DNA from: Dictyophora rubrovolvata
Taxonomy: Eukaryota > Basidiomycota > Agaricomycetes > Phallales > Phallaceae
Assembly (NCBI GenBank): GCA_029959195.1
Contig: CP114127.1
Location: 1,302,001 to 1,366,000 of the forward strand
Reading direction: 5' to 3'
Length of the DNA: 64,000 bases
The notes under the pieces are model-generated. The model was not told where the DNA came from and searched no databases. It saw only the letters and a program-made list of their open reading frames with translations. The position numbers and the translations under genes are program-made. Each line of letters starts with the position of its first letter. Positions within the stretch are counted from its first letter, which is position 1. Of this stretch, positions 1 through 11,038 are shown in pieces.

Positions 1-1486
1 TAGACGTGATCGCGAAACTTGGAAAACGCCGAAGGAGGAAGAGAGAGGCGGGGCTGTCAACCAGGCTCGCCGCTGGAATCATCCCACTGCCACTGCCACT
101 GCCACAGACTATTATTGCCACTGTACCAAGAATATTTTCTCCGCTGATTGACTAACTGAGCTGCGGCCATATCTCTGTCAGCGGCGTATATGATAAACAT
201 CACTACCCTGCACCAGTTGCACCGCTCCGGGGCCGTCAAGGGTTGTCAGCTCCGTCGAAGTCGCAGCTCGCCTACCACGAGACCACTGTTGTTCCTGTAC
301 TACTCCAGCTAAACCCAACATGCATGAGCTTATACCCGCTGCCATTCCGCTGTTCTTCGGATAACTGGCGATACTAGCTCTTATGTAAAGGAAGTCATCT
401 CACAACTTCTATCACAAACTTGGCTCGAACTTTTGAACTTTGAACTTTGAATTCAACTCATCGTCTCTCGATCGCATCCGCATCCCATCTTCACTTGTGG
501 CTCTTTTAGAATCTTGCGGTAAACACGGCGCTCGTGGCATTTGCGCATGCGCTGGCAGGGACGCTCTGATAAATGATAAATAAACACTATTGTTTCCCAA
601 ACAGGCGCACACCTGAAGGAACCGGGCGAAAATCATACGAAAAGAACGAAACTTTGCTTCCGCCAATGTCTTGTCTTGTCCTGTCTATAATTTTTTTTTC
701 TCAAGCATTTCCGGCGCCGTCGTTGCCACGCACGACAAATCGAAATACAGTAATAGCGCCTGCATCCCTGCGCTGAAGCTGGTCATCGTGCAAATCCGGA
801 TAGATAAACATCTTACATATCCTCATCGCAAGATGGAGAAGACCGCTCTCTGCCATTCCCGTAATGTAATTTTGATTGATCACCATACTTCTCAAAATAG
901 GTTTGCTTCTGTTAGCAACAGATGGCGGCCAACCAGAAACCTTAATTCTTGTCAGAAATCCATCGTTTTGGAAACATATCATAGCCGTAATCACCTCCTT
1001 ATAAAAAATGAACAATTGCGCTCAGCGACCTTTTTGTTCGCCTCCCCAATACATTTTTGGGGTTTTTCAAACCATAATCACTTGAGGGAAGCGTATCAAT
1101 TCTAGGTCATGCTGGCCCCCCACCCGTTCAAAACTATTCCACCTTTTCAGAAATGGGTTGGATTCATATGGCGCTGAAACAAGACGTTGATCGTCTGATC
1201 TAAGAATCCAATATCGACATCGGCGGTTGGTTTGGAGCGACTTGGTTACACAGCACAGGCCAAATTTAGATATCCCTCAGATGAGAAATCGTCTTTCGCT
1301 TTTCAGTTCAGTTGACGCCAATTCGTACGTAACAACTTGGGACCTTTATGAGAGCTTTGCGTTTCGAAATCTCACTCCTCGAAACAGCATTCATTACTTT
1401 TTGAGAACGTAACCGCACGGTCTAAAGTTCATTACCTACATAGTCCTCGCCAAACCCAAAAACATAACCATGGCACATCTATCCAA
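1..1486. other. intergenic, no gene recognised
   Basis: Open frames here are short (up to 144 codons) and none resembles a known family or shows plausible splice continuity. The stretch lies downstream of the minus-strand lactone oxidase. I see no RNA gene or mobile element. Confidence 0.4.
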
Positions 1487-3350
1487 CTACATCAAGTCTC
1501 CCCGAATTCTATAAACTTCCCAACTCTTACTCAAATCAAACCTCATTTCCCGATTCGAAACATCATCATCCTCCTCCTCCTCGATAACACCAACATCATA
1601 ATCACTCTTCCGATCTACAACGCTCCCCAAACATCTCCGAACCCACAAATTCTCCCACATACCCTGGGGATCGACTCTTCTCCTTACAGCATTAAAATCA
1701 TCCCAACGGGGATACATCCCTCGTAATTCAGCTGGTCTAAATGGCTGTTCTTTCGCCCAATGAGGTCGTCCGCCGTGAGCATGTAATATATGTGAAACTT
1801 GTGAAAAATAAGTTTTGAACGGAATAGGAAGTCTATAGGGTCTGGGAGAAAAACACTTAGCAATAAATAAATAAATAAATAAATAAAATGAACTCCGAGA
1901 TCCTTGAACGTACTTGTATTGTGCTATACCAATCCAACACGTCCTGCGTTCATATGCTGGACTGAGCCAGACATCGTCTGCTTCCGAAAATCGAATTTCA
2001 AATGGAAAGTGGGGACGCACGCCGCTTGAATTACTCAGTTGTTCTTGCATATACTTTTGTAGTGCGAGTAAACATTGCGGGACAGCTGAAAGGGGAAATG
2101 CGAATTCAATTGTATGCTGAGGATACTAAGTTTTTTAAAAAAAAAGAAAAAGAGGGTTCAGAAATGACAATAAGAGCATTTGCATTCGTCATACTCACTC
2201 GACAATCGACATTGAATATTTTCCAGCTTTCATCAACACCTATAGCGTTCTCTTTCATGAGCCAACTGGCAAATATAGCAGACCATGTATTCCACGTAGG
2301 CCATACGCGTCCCAGAAAAAGCATAAACTGCACGACATGGTACGCCAAAAAGGACTGTCTAAACCAAGATGCGGCTTTTTTACAAGGCTATGTATAGATA
2401 AAGTCCCTAACTGCTCGTAAATTTTCGAAAAAAGCAAAAAGCAAAAAGCAAAAAGCAAAAGCGGTAACAAAACATACCTCATTAGTCCGATCGCATCTAC
2501 TGACTCGAACAACACCACGCTGAGCAAACCACCAACACCGAACATGTTGCGCCGACGCAGCAATCTCCTCAAACCGCTCCACAAAATTACCAAAATCGAC
2601 ATTCGAAGCAACCTCGCGAAGTCTAAAACGCTTCTCGCATTGGAACGTCACGCTCAATATAAAACCAGTCGTTCCGAACCCGCAAAGTGTCGCTTTGAAA
2701 AGTTCTTCGTCTTCAATTTTAGTTTTGGAGCAGGTTACGGTTCTGCCGCTTGCTAAGAGGATTGTGAACGAATGGACGAGAGACGACATGGATCGGTATG
2801 TGAGTCCTGAGCCGTGTGTTGCTGTTGTGATTATCCCTGCGACGGACTGGTCTGATATTGAGCCTACGCTTGTTAAAGCTAGGTTATGTTTTTCGAGATG
2901 TTCGTGGAGTTCTGAAAGGATCATTCCGCCTTGAACTGTAACACGTTCATTAGCCTCGTCAACCTTCAAAAAGCAGTCAGCTTATTCAAAGTTTTATGGT
3001 AAAAACATAACATAACATACGTCAAGCAACGCATTCAACTTGTGTGTTTTGATCATGAAATCATCCGTGCACGCCATATCGCTCGGAGAATGACCCGCCC
3101 CAGCAGCACGAACACCCACGCCTTCCCGCCTCGCAAGATGCACGATAGCAACGCATTGTTCATCACTCGTCGGTTCAAAAACTACGGTAGGACGACATGC
3201 GAAGGCTAATCCCCAATTAACAAACCGAGCTTGACGTGCGGATGGAGGTACAGTAACGGTTTTGAGATAGTCGTGCAGCTCCGCGGTGGTGAAAGAGGAA
3301 AACTCTGGATCTGAATCCGAATCCGATTCGATAGTGGAAGACCGAGCCAT
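1487..3350 (-). CDS. ALO1: D-arabinono-1,4-lactone oxidase
   Basis: Five exons read 5' to 3' on the minus strand: 3350-3021, 2963-2478, 2387-2199, 2116-1914 and 1841-1487. They give 520 residues, close to the size of yeast Alo1. The N-terminal half is a PCMH-type FAD domain. AGAGHSPSD (His about residue 87) matches the family site where a histidine carries FAD covalently. The C-terminal ALO domain contains GRPHWAK (about 427-433), the conserved HWAK active-site signature. The family makes D-erythroascorbate from D-arabinono-1,4-lactone in the mitochondrial outer membrane, an antioxidant pathway. An acidic Ser/Asp stretch opens the protein, and a run of acidic residues lies near the C-terminus. 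All four introns are GT-AG with matching phases. Family assignment is confident; exact yeast-like function is inferred. Confidence 0.93.
1862..1887. repeat. AATA tetranucleotide microsatellite
   Basis: About six AATA units lie inside the last intron of the lactone oxidase gene, so they should not affect the protein. Confidence 0.85.
2434..2461. repeat. GCAAAAA heptamer tandem repeat
   Basis: Four near-perfect 7-bp units (GCAAAAA) lie within the second intron of the lactone oxidase gene (intron 2477-2388). Confidence 0.85.
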
Positions 3351-4808
3351 GAATGAATTATAGTAGCAGGTAAAAGAGAGATAAATAAACTGTAAATCCC
3401 AATGTTGATGATGACGAATGAGGAGAGTAATATGGCATCGTATGGACAGATTGAAATTTTTTTCTCTATCTTAAGAAAAGGAGCTGATGTCGCGGATTAT
3501 CGATTGTCTTATGGCACAGGTACGATTATTTTGCAGGGTCTTACTAATTTGGACTCCAGAAGACGCCCGGAGTTTGCCGAATTGCTGAAAAAAAATACTG
3601 CAGTGTTGTTCCCTCCGCAGCGTCAACATGCACTAATTTGCTAATTGTAGCTATCTCCCGGATCTCGCGGTTACATTATTTTTGGTAAATTATCATCTAA
3701 ATATATGGTCTCTTCTCGAGGAAGACCATTTATCTGAATCAGAATTCAATGTGTGGGTGGGACCATTCAACATTCAACACGAATTATATAGAGTGCATGC
3801 GTTTCGATTTATCTGAGATAACTCGTTGGTTGAAATTCACGCCAAATGATGTCATGAAGACGCAATCGCGTATGCCGGTGTTCTTCTTTTCTATTGATTG
3901 ATTCGGATAATACATTTCAACACTCGACGGTCTATTGCATGTGATAATCTTTGATCATGATATGTCATGCTAATCCGAACTGTTCGGTGACCTATGTATA
4001 TTCTTGTATATATGCATGTTGGCAATACCATTTTTAGCAGTCTACTTGACCTGTCGTGATTGGCTCTTGGAGCTTCGAGGATGAAATCTTGAGATCCATC
4101 GCGATCTAACCCGGGCTAGAGATAACGAATGCATATGTTTTTCACTTTTCAGGAATCAGGATAAATTCGTCTAGTACTTTGTACCAGTGATCATCGTCAC
4201 CGACGTCGACGAGATCTTCTCAAAAAATTGATCTCTGGCCATTCCACGTGTATACATACACCTATTTGAATATTAGGTTACGTCGGCTCAAATTCTAAGA
4301 GACAAAACTGCAAGTTGTTGAAAACAAATTCGAGATGGCCGTTTAAAAAGGTTTTGAAACCAAAAAAAAGACTTTTGCAGTGCGGTAAAAGGAATTGAAT
4401 TACTATGTTCTCGCGTTCAGGTTCGATAAACTCTGCCGGCTCTAATTCAATTTGATCTTGCGATTAAGTTCAAGCTACAGATTCAACCATGTATCTGGTA
4501 CAGTATGCCTGCCGTGTATGCGTATCATTTCGTAGAAAAACCCGTATACTGATCTATATACAAGAGATATCAAGATTAATTGATCTAATTAGGATAAATC
4601 AATTAGGCAAAAGACACGACAACGACCACTGGCAGTACCGCGGGAGCACGGGTACCATGGCTGGTTGTGTTGTCCAACTGGGAGCACCGGGCGGCGGACA
4701 ACGGCTTCCGGCGGGCCGGGTATCCGTTCGCGTATGTAATCTTCGCCCCCGGCCCCTGCCTCAAACTCAACTCCATGACACAACTCCTTCATCCACCACA
4801 CCGCAATA
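3351..4808. other. divergent intergenic region between ALO1 and GUT2
   Basis: This lies between two divergently transcribed metabolic genes and should hold both promoters. The open frames (for example 3402-3644 and 4489-4809) have no recognisable family. I see no clear TATA element close to either start. Confidence 0.4.
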
Positions 4809-7691
4809 ATGGTGGTGTCGCGGCGGATATTCAGCTATCTATGTAAACCCATTATTTATATCCCACTAGCAGCAGGATCGTCCTATGCGCTTTACTCTCA
4901 TTTTTCATCTTCTTCGACGTCATCGTTGACGGTGCCTTATGGGACTGCTCGGTCGCGGCGGCCTCCTCCGCCTTGGATTCCGCCTAGCAGAGAAGAAATG
5001 GTTCGAGCTCTTCAGCGTGGAGTTTGTGCTGTTCCAGCTAACAAGGCCGAGAACGATGACGAGCAGAAAAAAGATGATGATGATGATGATGACGATGTCG
5101 ACCAGGACGGAATCGGGGAATACGATCTTCTCGTCGTTGGTGCTGGTGCGACTGGTGCTGGCGTAGCGCTGGATGCCGCCAGTAGAGGCTTAAAAGTCGC
5201 ACTGGTTGAGAGAGACGACTTTGCATCTGGTACGTAGGATATGTTGGTGTTAATGTTAGGGTTTGATCTGTCACATTCTAAGATGCTTTCCGTTATAGGT
5301 ACTTCCTCTAAATCCACTAAACTCGTCCATGGAGGTGTGCGTTATCTCCAGAAAGCCGTTATGGAGCTCGATTATGAACAATACAAGCTCGTTAGAGAGG
5401 CATTACACGAACGCAAGATATTCCTCCAAACTGCCCCTTATTTGTCGAACATGCTTCCTATCATGTTGCCAGTATATAAGTACGTGCCAAAAAAAAACAA
5501 AATTGTCGTTGTAAGAAAAAAAAACTGACTCCTTGATTTAGGTATTGGCAAGTCCCGTATTATTGGGCGGGGTGTAAAATGTACGACATACTAGCCGGCG
5601 GTGAAAACATGGAAAGTTCGTACGTTATGAGTAAAGGCAAAGCACTCGAGGCCTTTCCGATGTTGAAAGCCGAAGGTTTGGTTGGTGCTGTAGTATACTA
5701 CGATGGTACAAATTTCTCTCAACGTTGGAATTCAAAAACAAATTTCTTTTTTCAAGGGCAACATAATGACTCGCGAATGAATATTGCGCTCGTAATGACA
5801 GCCGTACAACAAGGCGCCGTAGTAGCAAACTACGTCGAAGTGACTTCCCTGTCCAAATCCAAAGATGGGAAATTGAATGGCGCACAAGTTCGAGATACCT
5901 TATCCAACAAGACCTGGAAAATTCGCGCAAAGGCAAGGCGCGCTTTCTCTTCCCCTCCTGATTTCATTTGTTGAATTACACAATATCATATTGTCATAGG
6001 GCATCATCAACGCCACAGGCCCTTTCACCGATACCCTCTTGACACTTGACGATCCCACCCATAAACCCATAGTTCAACCCTCCTCCGGCATTCACATCAC
6101 ACTTCCAAACTACTACTCACCCCGCAAAATGGGTCTTCTCGATCCGGCAACCTCAGACGGGAGAGTAATATTTTTCCTTCCTTGGCAAGGTAACACCATC
6201 GCTGGTACAACCGACGCCAAAGCCTCTGTACAGCGCGACCCAAAACCGCGTGAAGAGGAGATCCGGTGGGTACTAGATGAAGTCCGACGGTACCTCTCTC
6301 CGGATATTAAAGTTCGTCGTGGGGACGTTTTGTCTGCCTGGAGTGGACTGCGCCCGCTTGTGTTGAATCCACACCAGGCCGAAAAGGGCGGGACGGCCGG
6401 TCTAGTCAGAAATCATATTGTATATGTTTCGTCGAGTGGGTTAGTCACTATCGCCGGAGGAAAATGGACAACCTATAGAGCTATGGCTGAAGAGACTGTC
6501 GATCGTGCTGTGGAAGAATTTGGGCTTGAGAAAAAAGCGGGACCGTGTGTTACGGAGCAGTTAAGACTGATCGGGAGTGAGGGGTGGAGTCGGAATATGT
6601 TTATTGGGTTGATCCAGCGCGTCAGTTCAGAATTATAACTATTCCCGTCCAATCGACAGCTGTATCTTAAAGTTTTTTTTTTTGGTAGTATGGCCTTCAA
6701 ACGGACATTGCCAAGCATCTTGCGGAGAATTATGGCGATAGAGCCTGGACGGTGTGCGCATTAGCTGAACCAACGGGTTCACCTTGGCCCTTACATGGTA
6801 AAAGATTATCGCAAGAATACCCATGTACGCACCCGAATTTTTCTCCCCTCGATTTCCTAACTTCATCATTTTGATTGTGCAAAACAGTTATATCCTCAGA
6901 AATTCTCTACTCCATAAAATATGAATACGCACAGACAGCAGTAGATTTTCTCGCACGACGATGCCGCCTCGCGTTCCTAAATTCACGGACAGCCTACGAC
7001 GTGTTACCCACCGTCATTGATTCAATGGCCCGTGAATTAGGCTGGAGCTCTTCCAGGAAGAGAGAAGAATATGAAAGGGCCGTTAAATTTTTGGGTAATA
7101 TGGGGTTGAGATTTGTTGATGAGAAAAATGAAAATGTGAACGGGGGGCGTGGACTACTCGGGTGGATCGAGAAACTATTGGGACGCGAGCTTGGATTAAG
7201 TACACCTCTGGTCCGGACACGTATAACAACTTTATACAGTCGCGCTCAGTTTGAGCCTCGCGAGTTGGAGAGCCTCCGGACGGTATTTAATAACGCTCAA
7301 GACGGAACTAGTAGTAGTAGTAGTGCAGCATCCGCTGTAACAGTCGTTGAAGGTCAAACCCCCAAATCACTTTTATTATCGAAATCTCAATTGGCCGGTT
7401 TACTGAGTCAAGTGCGCGGGTATGAACAGACGAAAGTACAGCATATTGAGAGTGCGTTTTTACAACTTGGGTTAGGGAATGGCGTGAGTGCCATTGGGTG
7501 GAATGAATTTTTGGAGGTGCGTCATTGTCATTCTCGTGCCTTTTTTTGTTTAGTTTATCGATGTTGTTTCTCTTCTATTCCAGGTCTGTGCAGCTCTCAA
7601 AGAGCTTTTCGCTGAGCCATTTGAGCCTGTTCGCGTCAGTAATAGAATAGCGAGGAGTATTCCCGTTGAAAAAAGCGGTGGCGGTGTGTGA
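4809..7691 (+). CDS. GUT2: FAD-dependent glycerol-3-phosphate dehydrogenase, mitochondrial
   Basis: Eight exons: 4809-5229, 5299-5479, 5542-5705, 5757-5932, 6000-6620, 6689-6824, 6888-7516 and 7584-7691, giving 811 residues in one frame. The enzyme oxidises glycerol-3-phosphate to DHAP at the outer face of the inner mitochondrial membrane and passes electrons to ubiquinone. The N-terminus has arginines and a hydrophobic segment (residues 13-30), fitting import and anchoring. It is followed by an eight-Asp run and the dinucleotide-binding GAGATGAG (111-118). Further family motifs are [24 protein letters not shown] and [10 protein letters not shown]. Exon 4 ends AAG/gcaagg, so intron 4 (5933-5999) is best read as GC-AG. 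The protein is longer than yeast Gut2, with an acidic insert near the N-terminus and a C-terminal extension where mammalian GPD2 has EF-hands; I see no clear EF-hand loop here. Confidence 0.95.
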
Positions 7692-8178
7692 GTTATGTAA
7701 ATATATGGTCGCAACCGCGGGATCTGCAGTATGGTTAGTTTGCCTGAAAATGGATTTACAAAGTTTGTTCCTCTTGATTACGCTTGGTGTTTTCCTTCTT
7801 CTTCATATTTGTGCATGCTTTTTTTATTTTTTCCTATATAGAAATTACCCCTAATCATTTTGAATTTTTCTCAGCTTCGTTTTAAAAGAACTGAATTCTG
7901 ATTTTCTTATTATTATGTATATGCGATGGGATAACCACCGCTACCAGCATATCAATCGAATATCTCGAGGTCTTATAAATCTATTTGTCCTGAAGATAGG
8001 CCGAGTCGTCCAATTGAAGTTTCCCCCTTAAAAAAAAAAAATTAAATTCAATACAAAACAAGATGTACAGAACAAAACAAAAGCAGCCGGTACTACAATT
8101 CAATAGTTACATGTTGGAACCCCAAGCCGGACGCGCATGTCTTGAATGCGTCTTATTGGGTATATATGGCTCGAGACA
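7692..8178. other. convergent 3' region between GUT2 and the small Cys-rich gene
   Basis: The 3' ends of the plus-strand dehydrogenase and the minus-strand small gene face each other here. The sequence is AT-rich with T/A homopolymers and no supported gene. Confidence 0.5.
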
Positions 8179-8624
8179 TCACTTTGGCAGCAGTATGACC
8201 GGACCAAAGTGATCAACCGAATATTCAGCAGGAACCCATTCGCCACGAGTATCTGCATACAACATCGTTCAGATGAAAAGAAAAAAAAATATGAGGAACA
8301 AAAGACGATCGTACCCTTCTCGAGGAATTGACATGAGTTACATTTGGGGTTAACTGCATCGAAAGGAAAACCACGACAAAGACAGCCGCAAAGCTGGCAT
8401 CTAGGCATTCTCTTTACAAGAGAAATAAAGTAAATAAATGGGAATAAGAGTTAATGCGGATTGGTTTTAATAAAAACGCTCACTTTGCTGCGAACTCCGA
8501 AAACTTCACATGCGCCACAAAGGCCTGCCTTGAGTTTGAAGGGATATATACGACCGCAGCCTGGGTTCTCGGACTTGGGATCAAGTGCAACGCATTGAGT
8601 GCGCCGAGATTTCATGAATATCAT
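8179..8624 (-). CDS. small cysteine-rich (zinc-ribbon-like) protein, unknown function
   Basis: Three exons (8624-8484, 8411-8315, 8252-8179) join in frame to 103 residues. I do not recognise the family. Cysteines come in two clusters. The first is a single Cys near residue 13, then GCG, then CGAC. The second is CQLCGCLC followed by CNSC. The spacing looks like two paired zinc-ribbon or zinc-knuckle modules. The C-terminus is a short Trp/Pro-containing tail. The frame stays open upstream of this ATG to about 8780, so a longer N-terminus is possible. A TATAAA-like sequence sits near 8755-8763 on the minus strand, about 130 bp upstream of the chosen ATG. Both introns have good GT-AG ends and matching phases, which argues the gene is real although short. 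Confidence 0.6.
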
Positions 8625-11038
8625 TGTCTGTGTAAATATTAAAACTTGAGCTTGAGATTTAGGTTTAGGTGTCAACGAATAACTCGATGATAGCCGGTAT
8701 GGACTTGACAGATGTGGGGCAATATTTGAACTTGGAGTAAATTGGGGACAATGTACTGTTTTATAATTTATATCTCAAAGCCGCTTGAGGGCTGTCCGCG
8801 GAATTGTCGCCTCCTTTTTCGTCCTTGTCCAAGGCTGTACATCCATTGTCCTTCCTTGCCGTCCACATTGCTGGCATTATTATTTCGACATTGAGTGAAA
8901 TTTTTGGAGGCTTTTAGTGTACATATCGTCCCGCCATGTGGTGATTGGCTGAGGAGGTATTCATCGGGTAATCATAATATCATTGAAAAACCAGACATCC
9001 ATTGAATTCGGCACTACCCGTTCCCAGATTTAGATAGGGGATGTTTCCGCCACTCATTTGAATGGAACTTTCATCAGATTTGACCAATAAATCAACTCAG
9101 GCTTCAGCCCACTGTTGTTGATAGTGCTAAGTCTGTCATGAGTTGGCCCCAGAAGTTGGATAAACCAGCTGCTCTACAATTATGGACAGTTCCGTTTAAA
9201 ACCCAAACCATCTTAATCATTATGTAATGTTTATTTGACATACGTTCCAAGAAAGCCTGAACTTCGTAAAAAAAACATCAAGTCCCTTCTTTCACCCCCC
9301 TCCCATGATCTCCGAATCTGCAGTGGGCTCCCTTGTGTCAGTGCCGGCTCTTCCGGTTCCCACTCAACAGGTATGTATAGAGCCCTGTATCTCTCATTAA
9401 TCATCTTTCTGACACTTGCATTTTCCTCAGAGTCACCGGAATGCAAGTTTCAGCAAACCGGACTTAGCGTGGAAGTCCTCAATCGGTGAGTAATATACTA
9501 TGTTTAATTTATCTAGTCGAGTCGCAATGTTGAATCTTGATCATTAGGGCTATATATAGATTCCTTTCAACATATAATTGTACTTACTTATAATCAGTAA
9601 AATTAATCTCATAACCTCATTAGCATTAAGACATTAAGACATTTGATGCTGTCAGACTGGATGCAATTTTCAGTGCTCGCCCGAATGTATCGCCCCTCCC
9701 ATGGGAGTTGAAAAAGATCTGCGCCATCCGACTTCTTTCCTTACAGAACCACACCTACATACTCCCTCTGGCAAGGCAATACCACCACTTGCAAAAGGGG
9801 CTATATTCAGGTCCAATGATCAAACCCTCACTAATTTTTCACCACACTCGGTCTTATCAGACTTCTGACATTACAAAGCCAAATTAAATCCATGATCACA
9901 AAGTCATTTCGTGCTTCTGTAAAAACAATATAAATTGGAAGACCTATCCGCTGCTCCTATCCACACGTCAAAAATCCCAAGGCGACTATAATGTCTAACA
10001 CCATGAGTACATTGTTCGCTGTACATGTCAACCCTTGGGCTTGCTGAAATTTTGCATTCCGCCTCTTCAGACTATCAACAATATTAATCTGAAATTCCCC
10101 ATTGGGGACAGCATCCAACTGTCAATTTCCTATCTGATTGTTGCCACAAGACTTCTACTTTAAGTCACCCAGGCAATCGTTGGTCATTTCACAAACAAGT
10201 TCGAGCTTAAACCTGCAATAATTCAAGTGGCAGTGGTCGTCCTCTTGAAGGACCTCCCAGTAGTTCATGTACAGGTCAGTCCTCTTTTCCTTTTCCCAGA
10301 TGACTTTAATTGTACTGATGTGCAAAGTTTCCCTGGAAAACGCCTGCTCACCCCACTGCCCCCACCCTAAGACCAAAAATGAATGAAATTGAATAATAAA
10401 CAGATTAAAATAAACCATGCAAGGAAAAATGCAAGTCCGGCTTCCATACACATTTTTTCAGCGCAAATCTCTTCTCTCTTCGCTTTGTTCGTTTACTAGA
10501 CAAAAATATGTATTGGTCCAATCGCTTCGCTTCGTGTTTCCTGTGTTGTATCAGCCTTGAGCAATAATTATTCCAGTTTCTCATCAGATATGCAACGCCT
10601 CTAGTAAGCAACTGAAAGCATGGACTTGCCGCTGCCTCCGCAGGTTTGAAAGTCGTTGGCAGAATGATCGACTATAGCATTGGAATATGGCCTCGCTGAG
10701 ACACAGGCTTGGAAATAAAGTTGTTTGTCGATTGTTTTAGAGACGCCGGAAAGAACCGATAGTATAAGCAATGTCTTCATCCGCTACTAGTTCAAGTTCA
10801 CTCCTTGAAGAAAGTGGGGGTAAATTAATAGTTAAACACAAAACAAATAGCAACAAGAAAGCAAAGATTAACAACAAGAATTGCAAAAGATGGGGGAAAG
10901 ACACATGCCCTACATTATCAAATTCATAACAACATACACATACATACAATATCATATAGGTAAAATATACCTTTATCCATAAACGACGTGGCCCTACTTG
11001 AAAAAGAAGGGTGAGAAAAGCCTATAAAAAGCAAAACC
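8625..11038. other. 2.4-kb intergenic stretch, no gene recognised
   Basis: Several frames of 60-100 codons occur (for example 9235-9489 plus, 10155-10451 minus). None shows family motifs or splice continuity. I see no tRNA, snoRNA or transposon signature. Confidence 0.35.

Noticed and set aside
4489-4809. 106-codon frame just upstream of GUT2
   Set aside because: Low-complexity Pro/Gly translation with no family features, ending where the GUT2 start codon begins; probably 5' leader.
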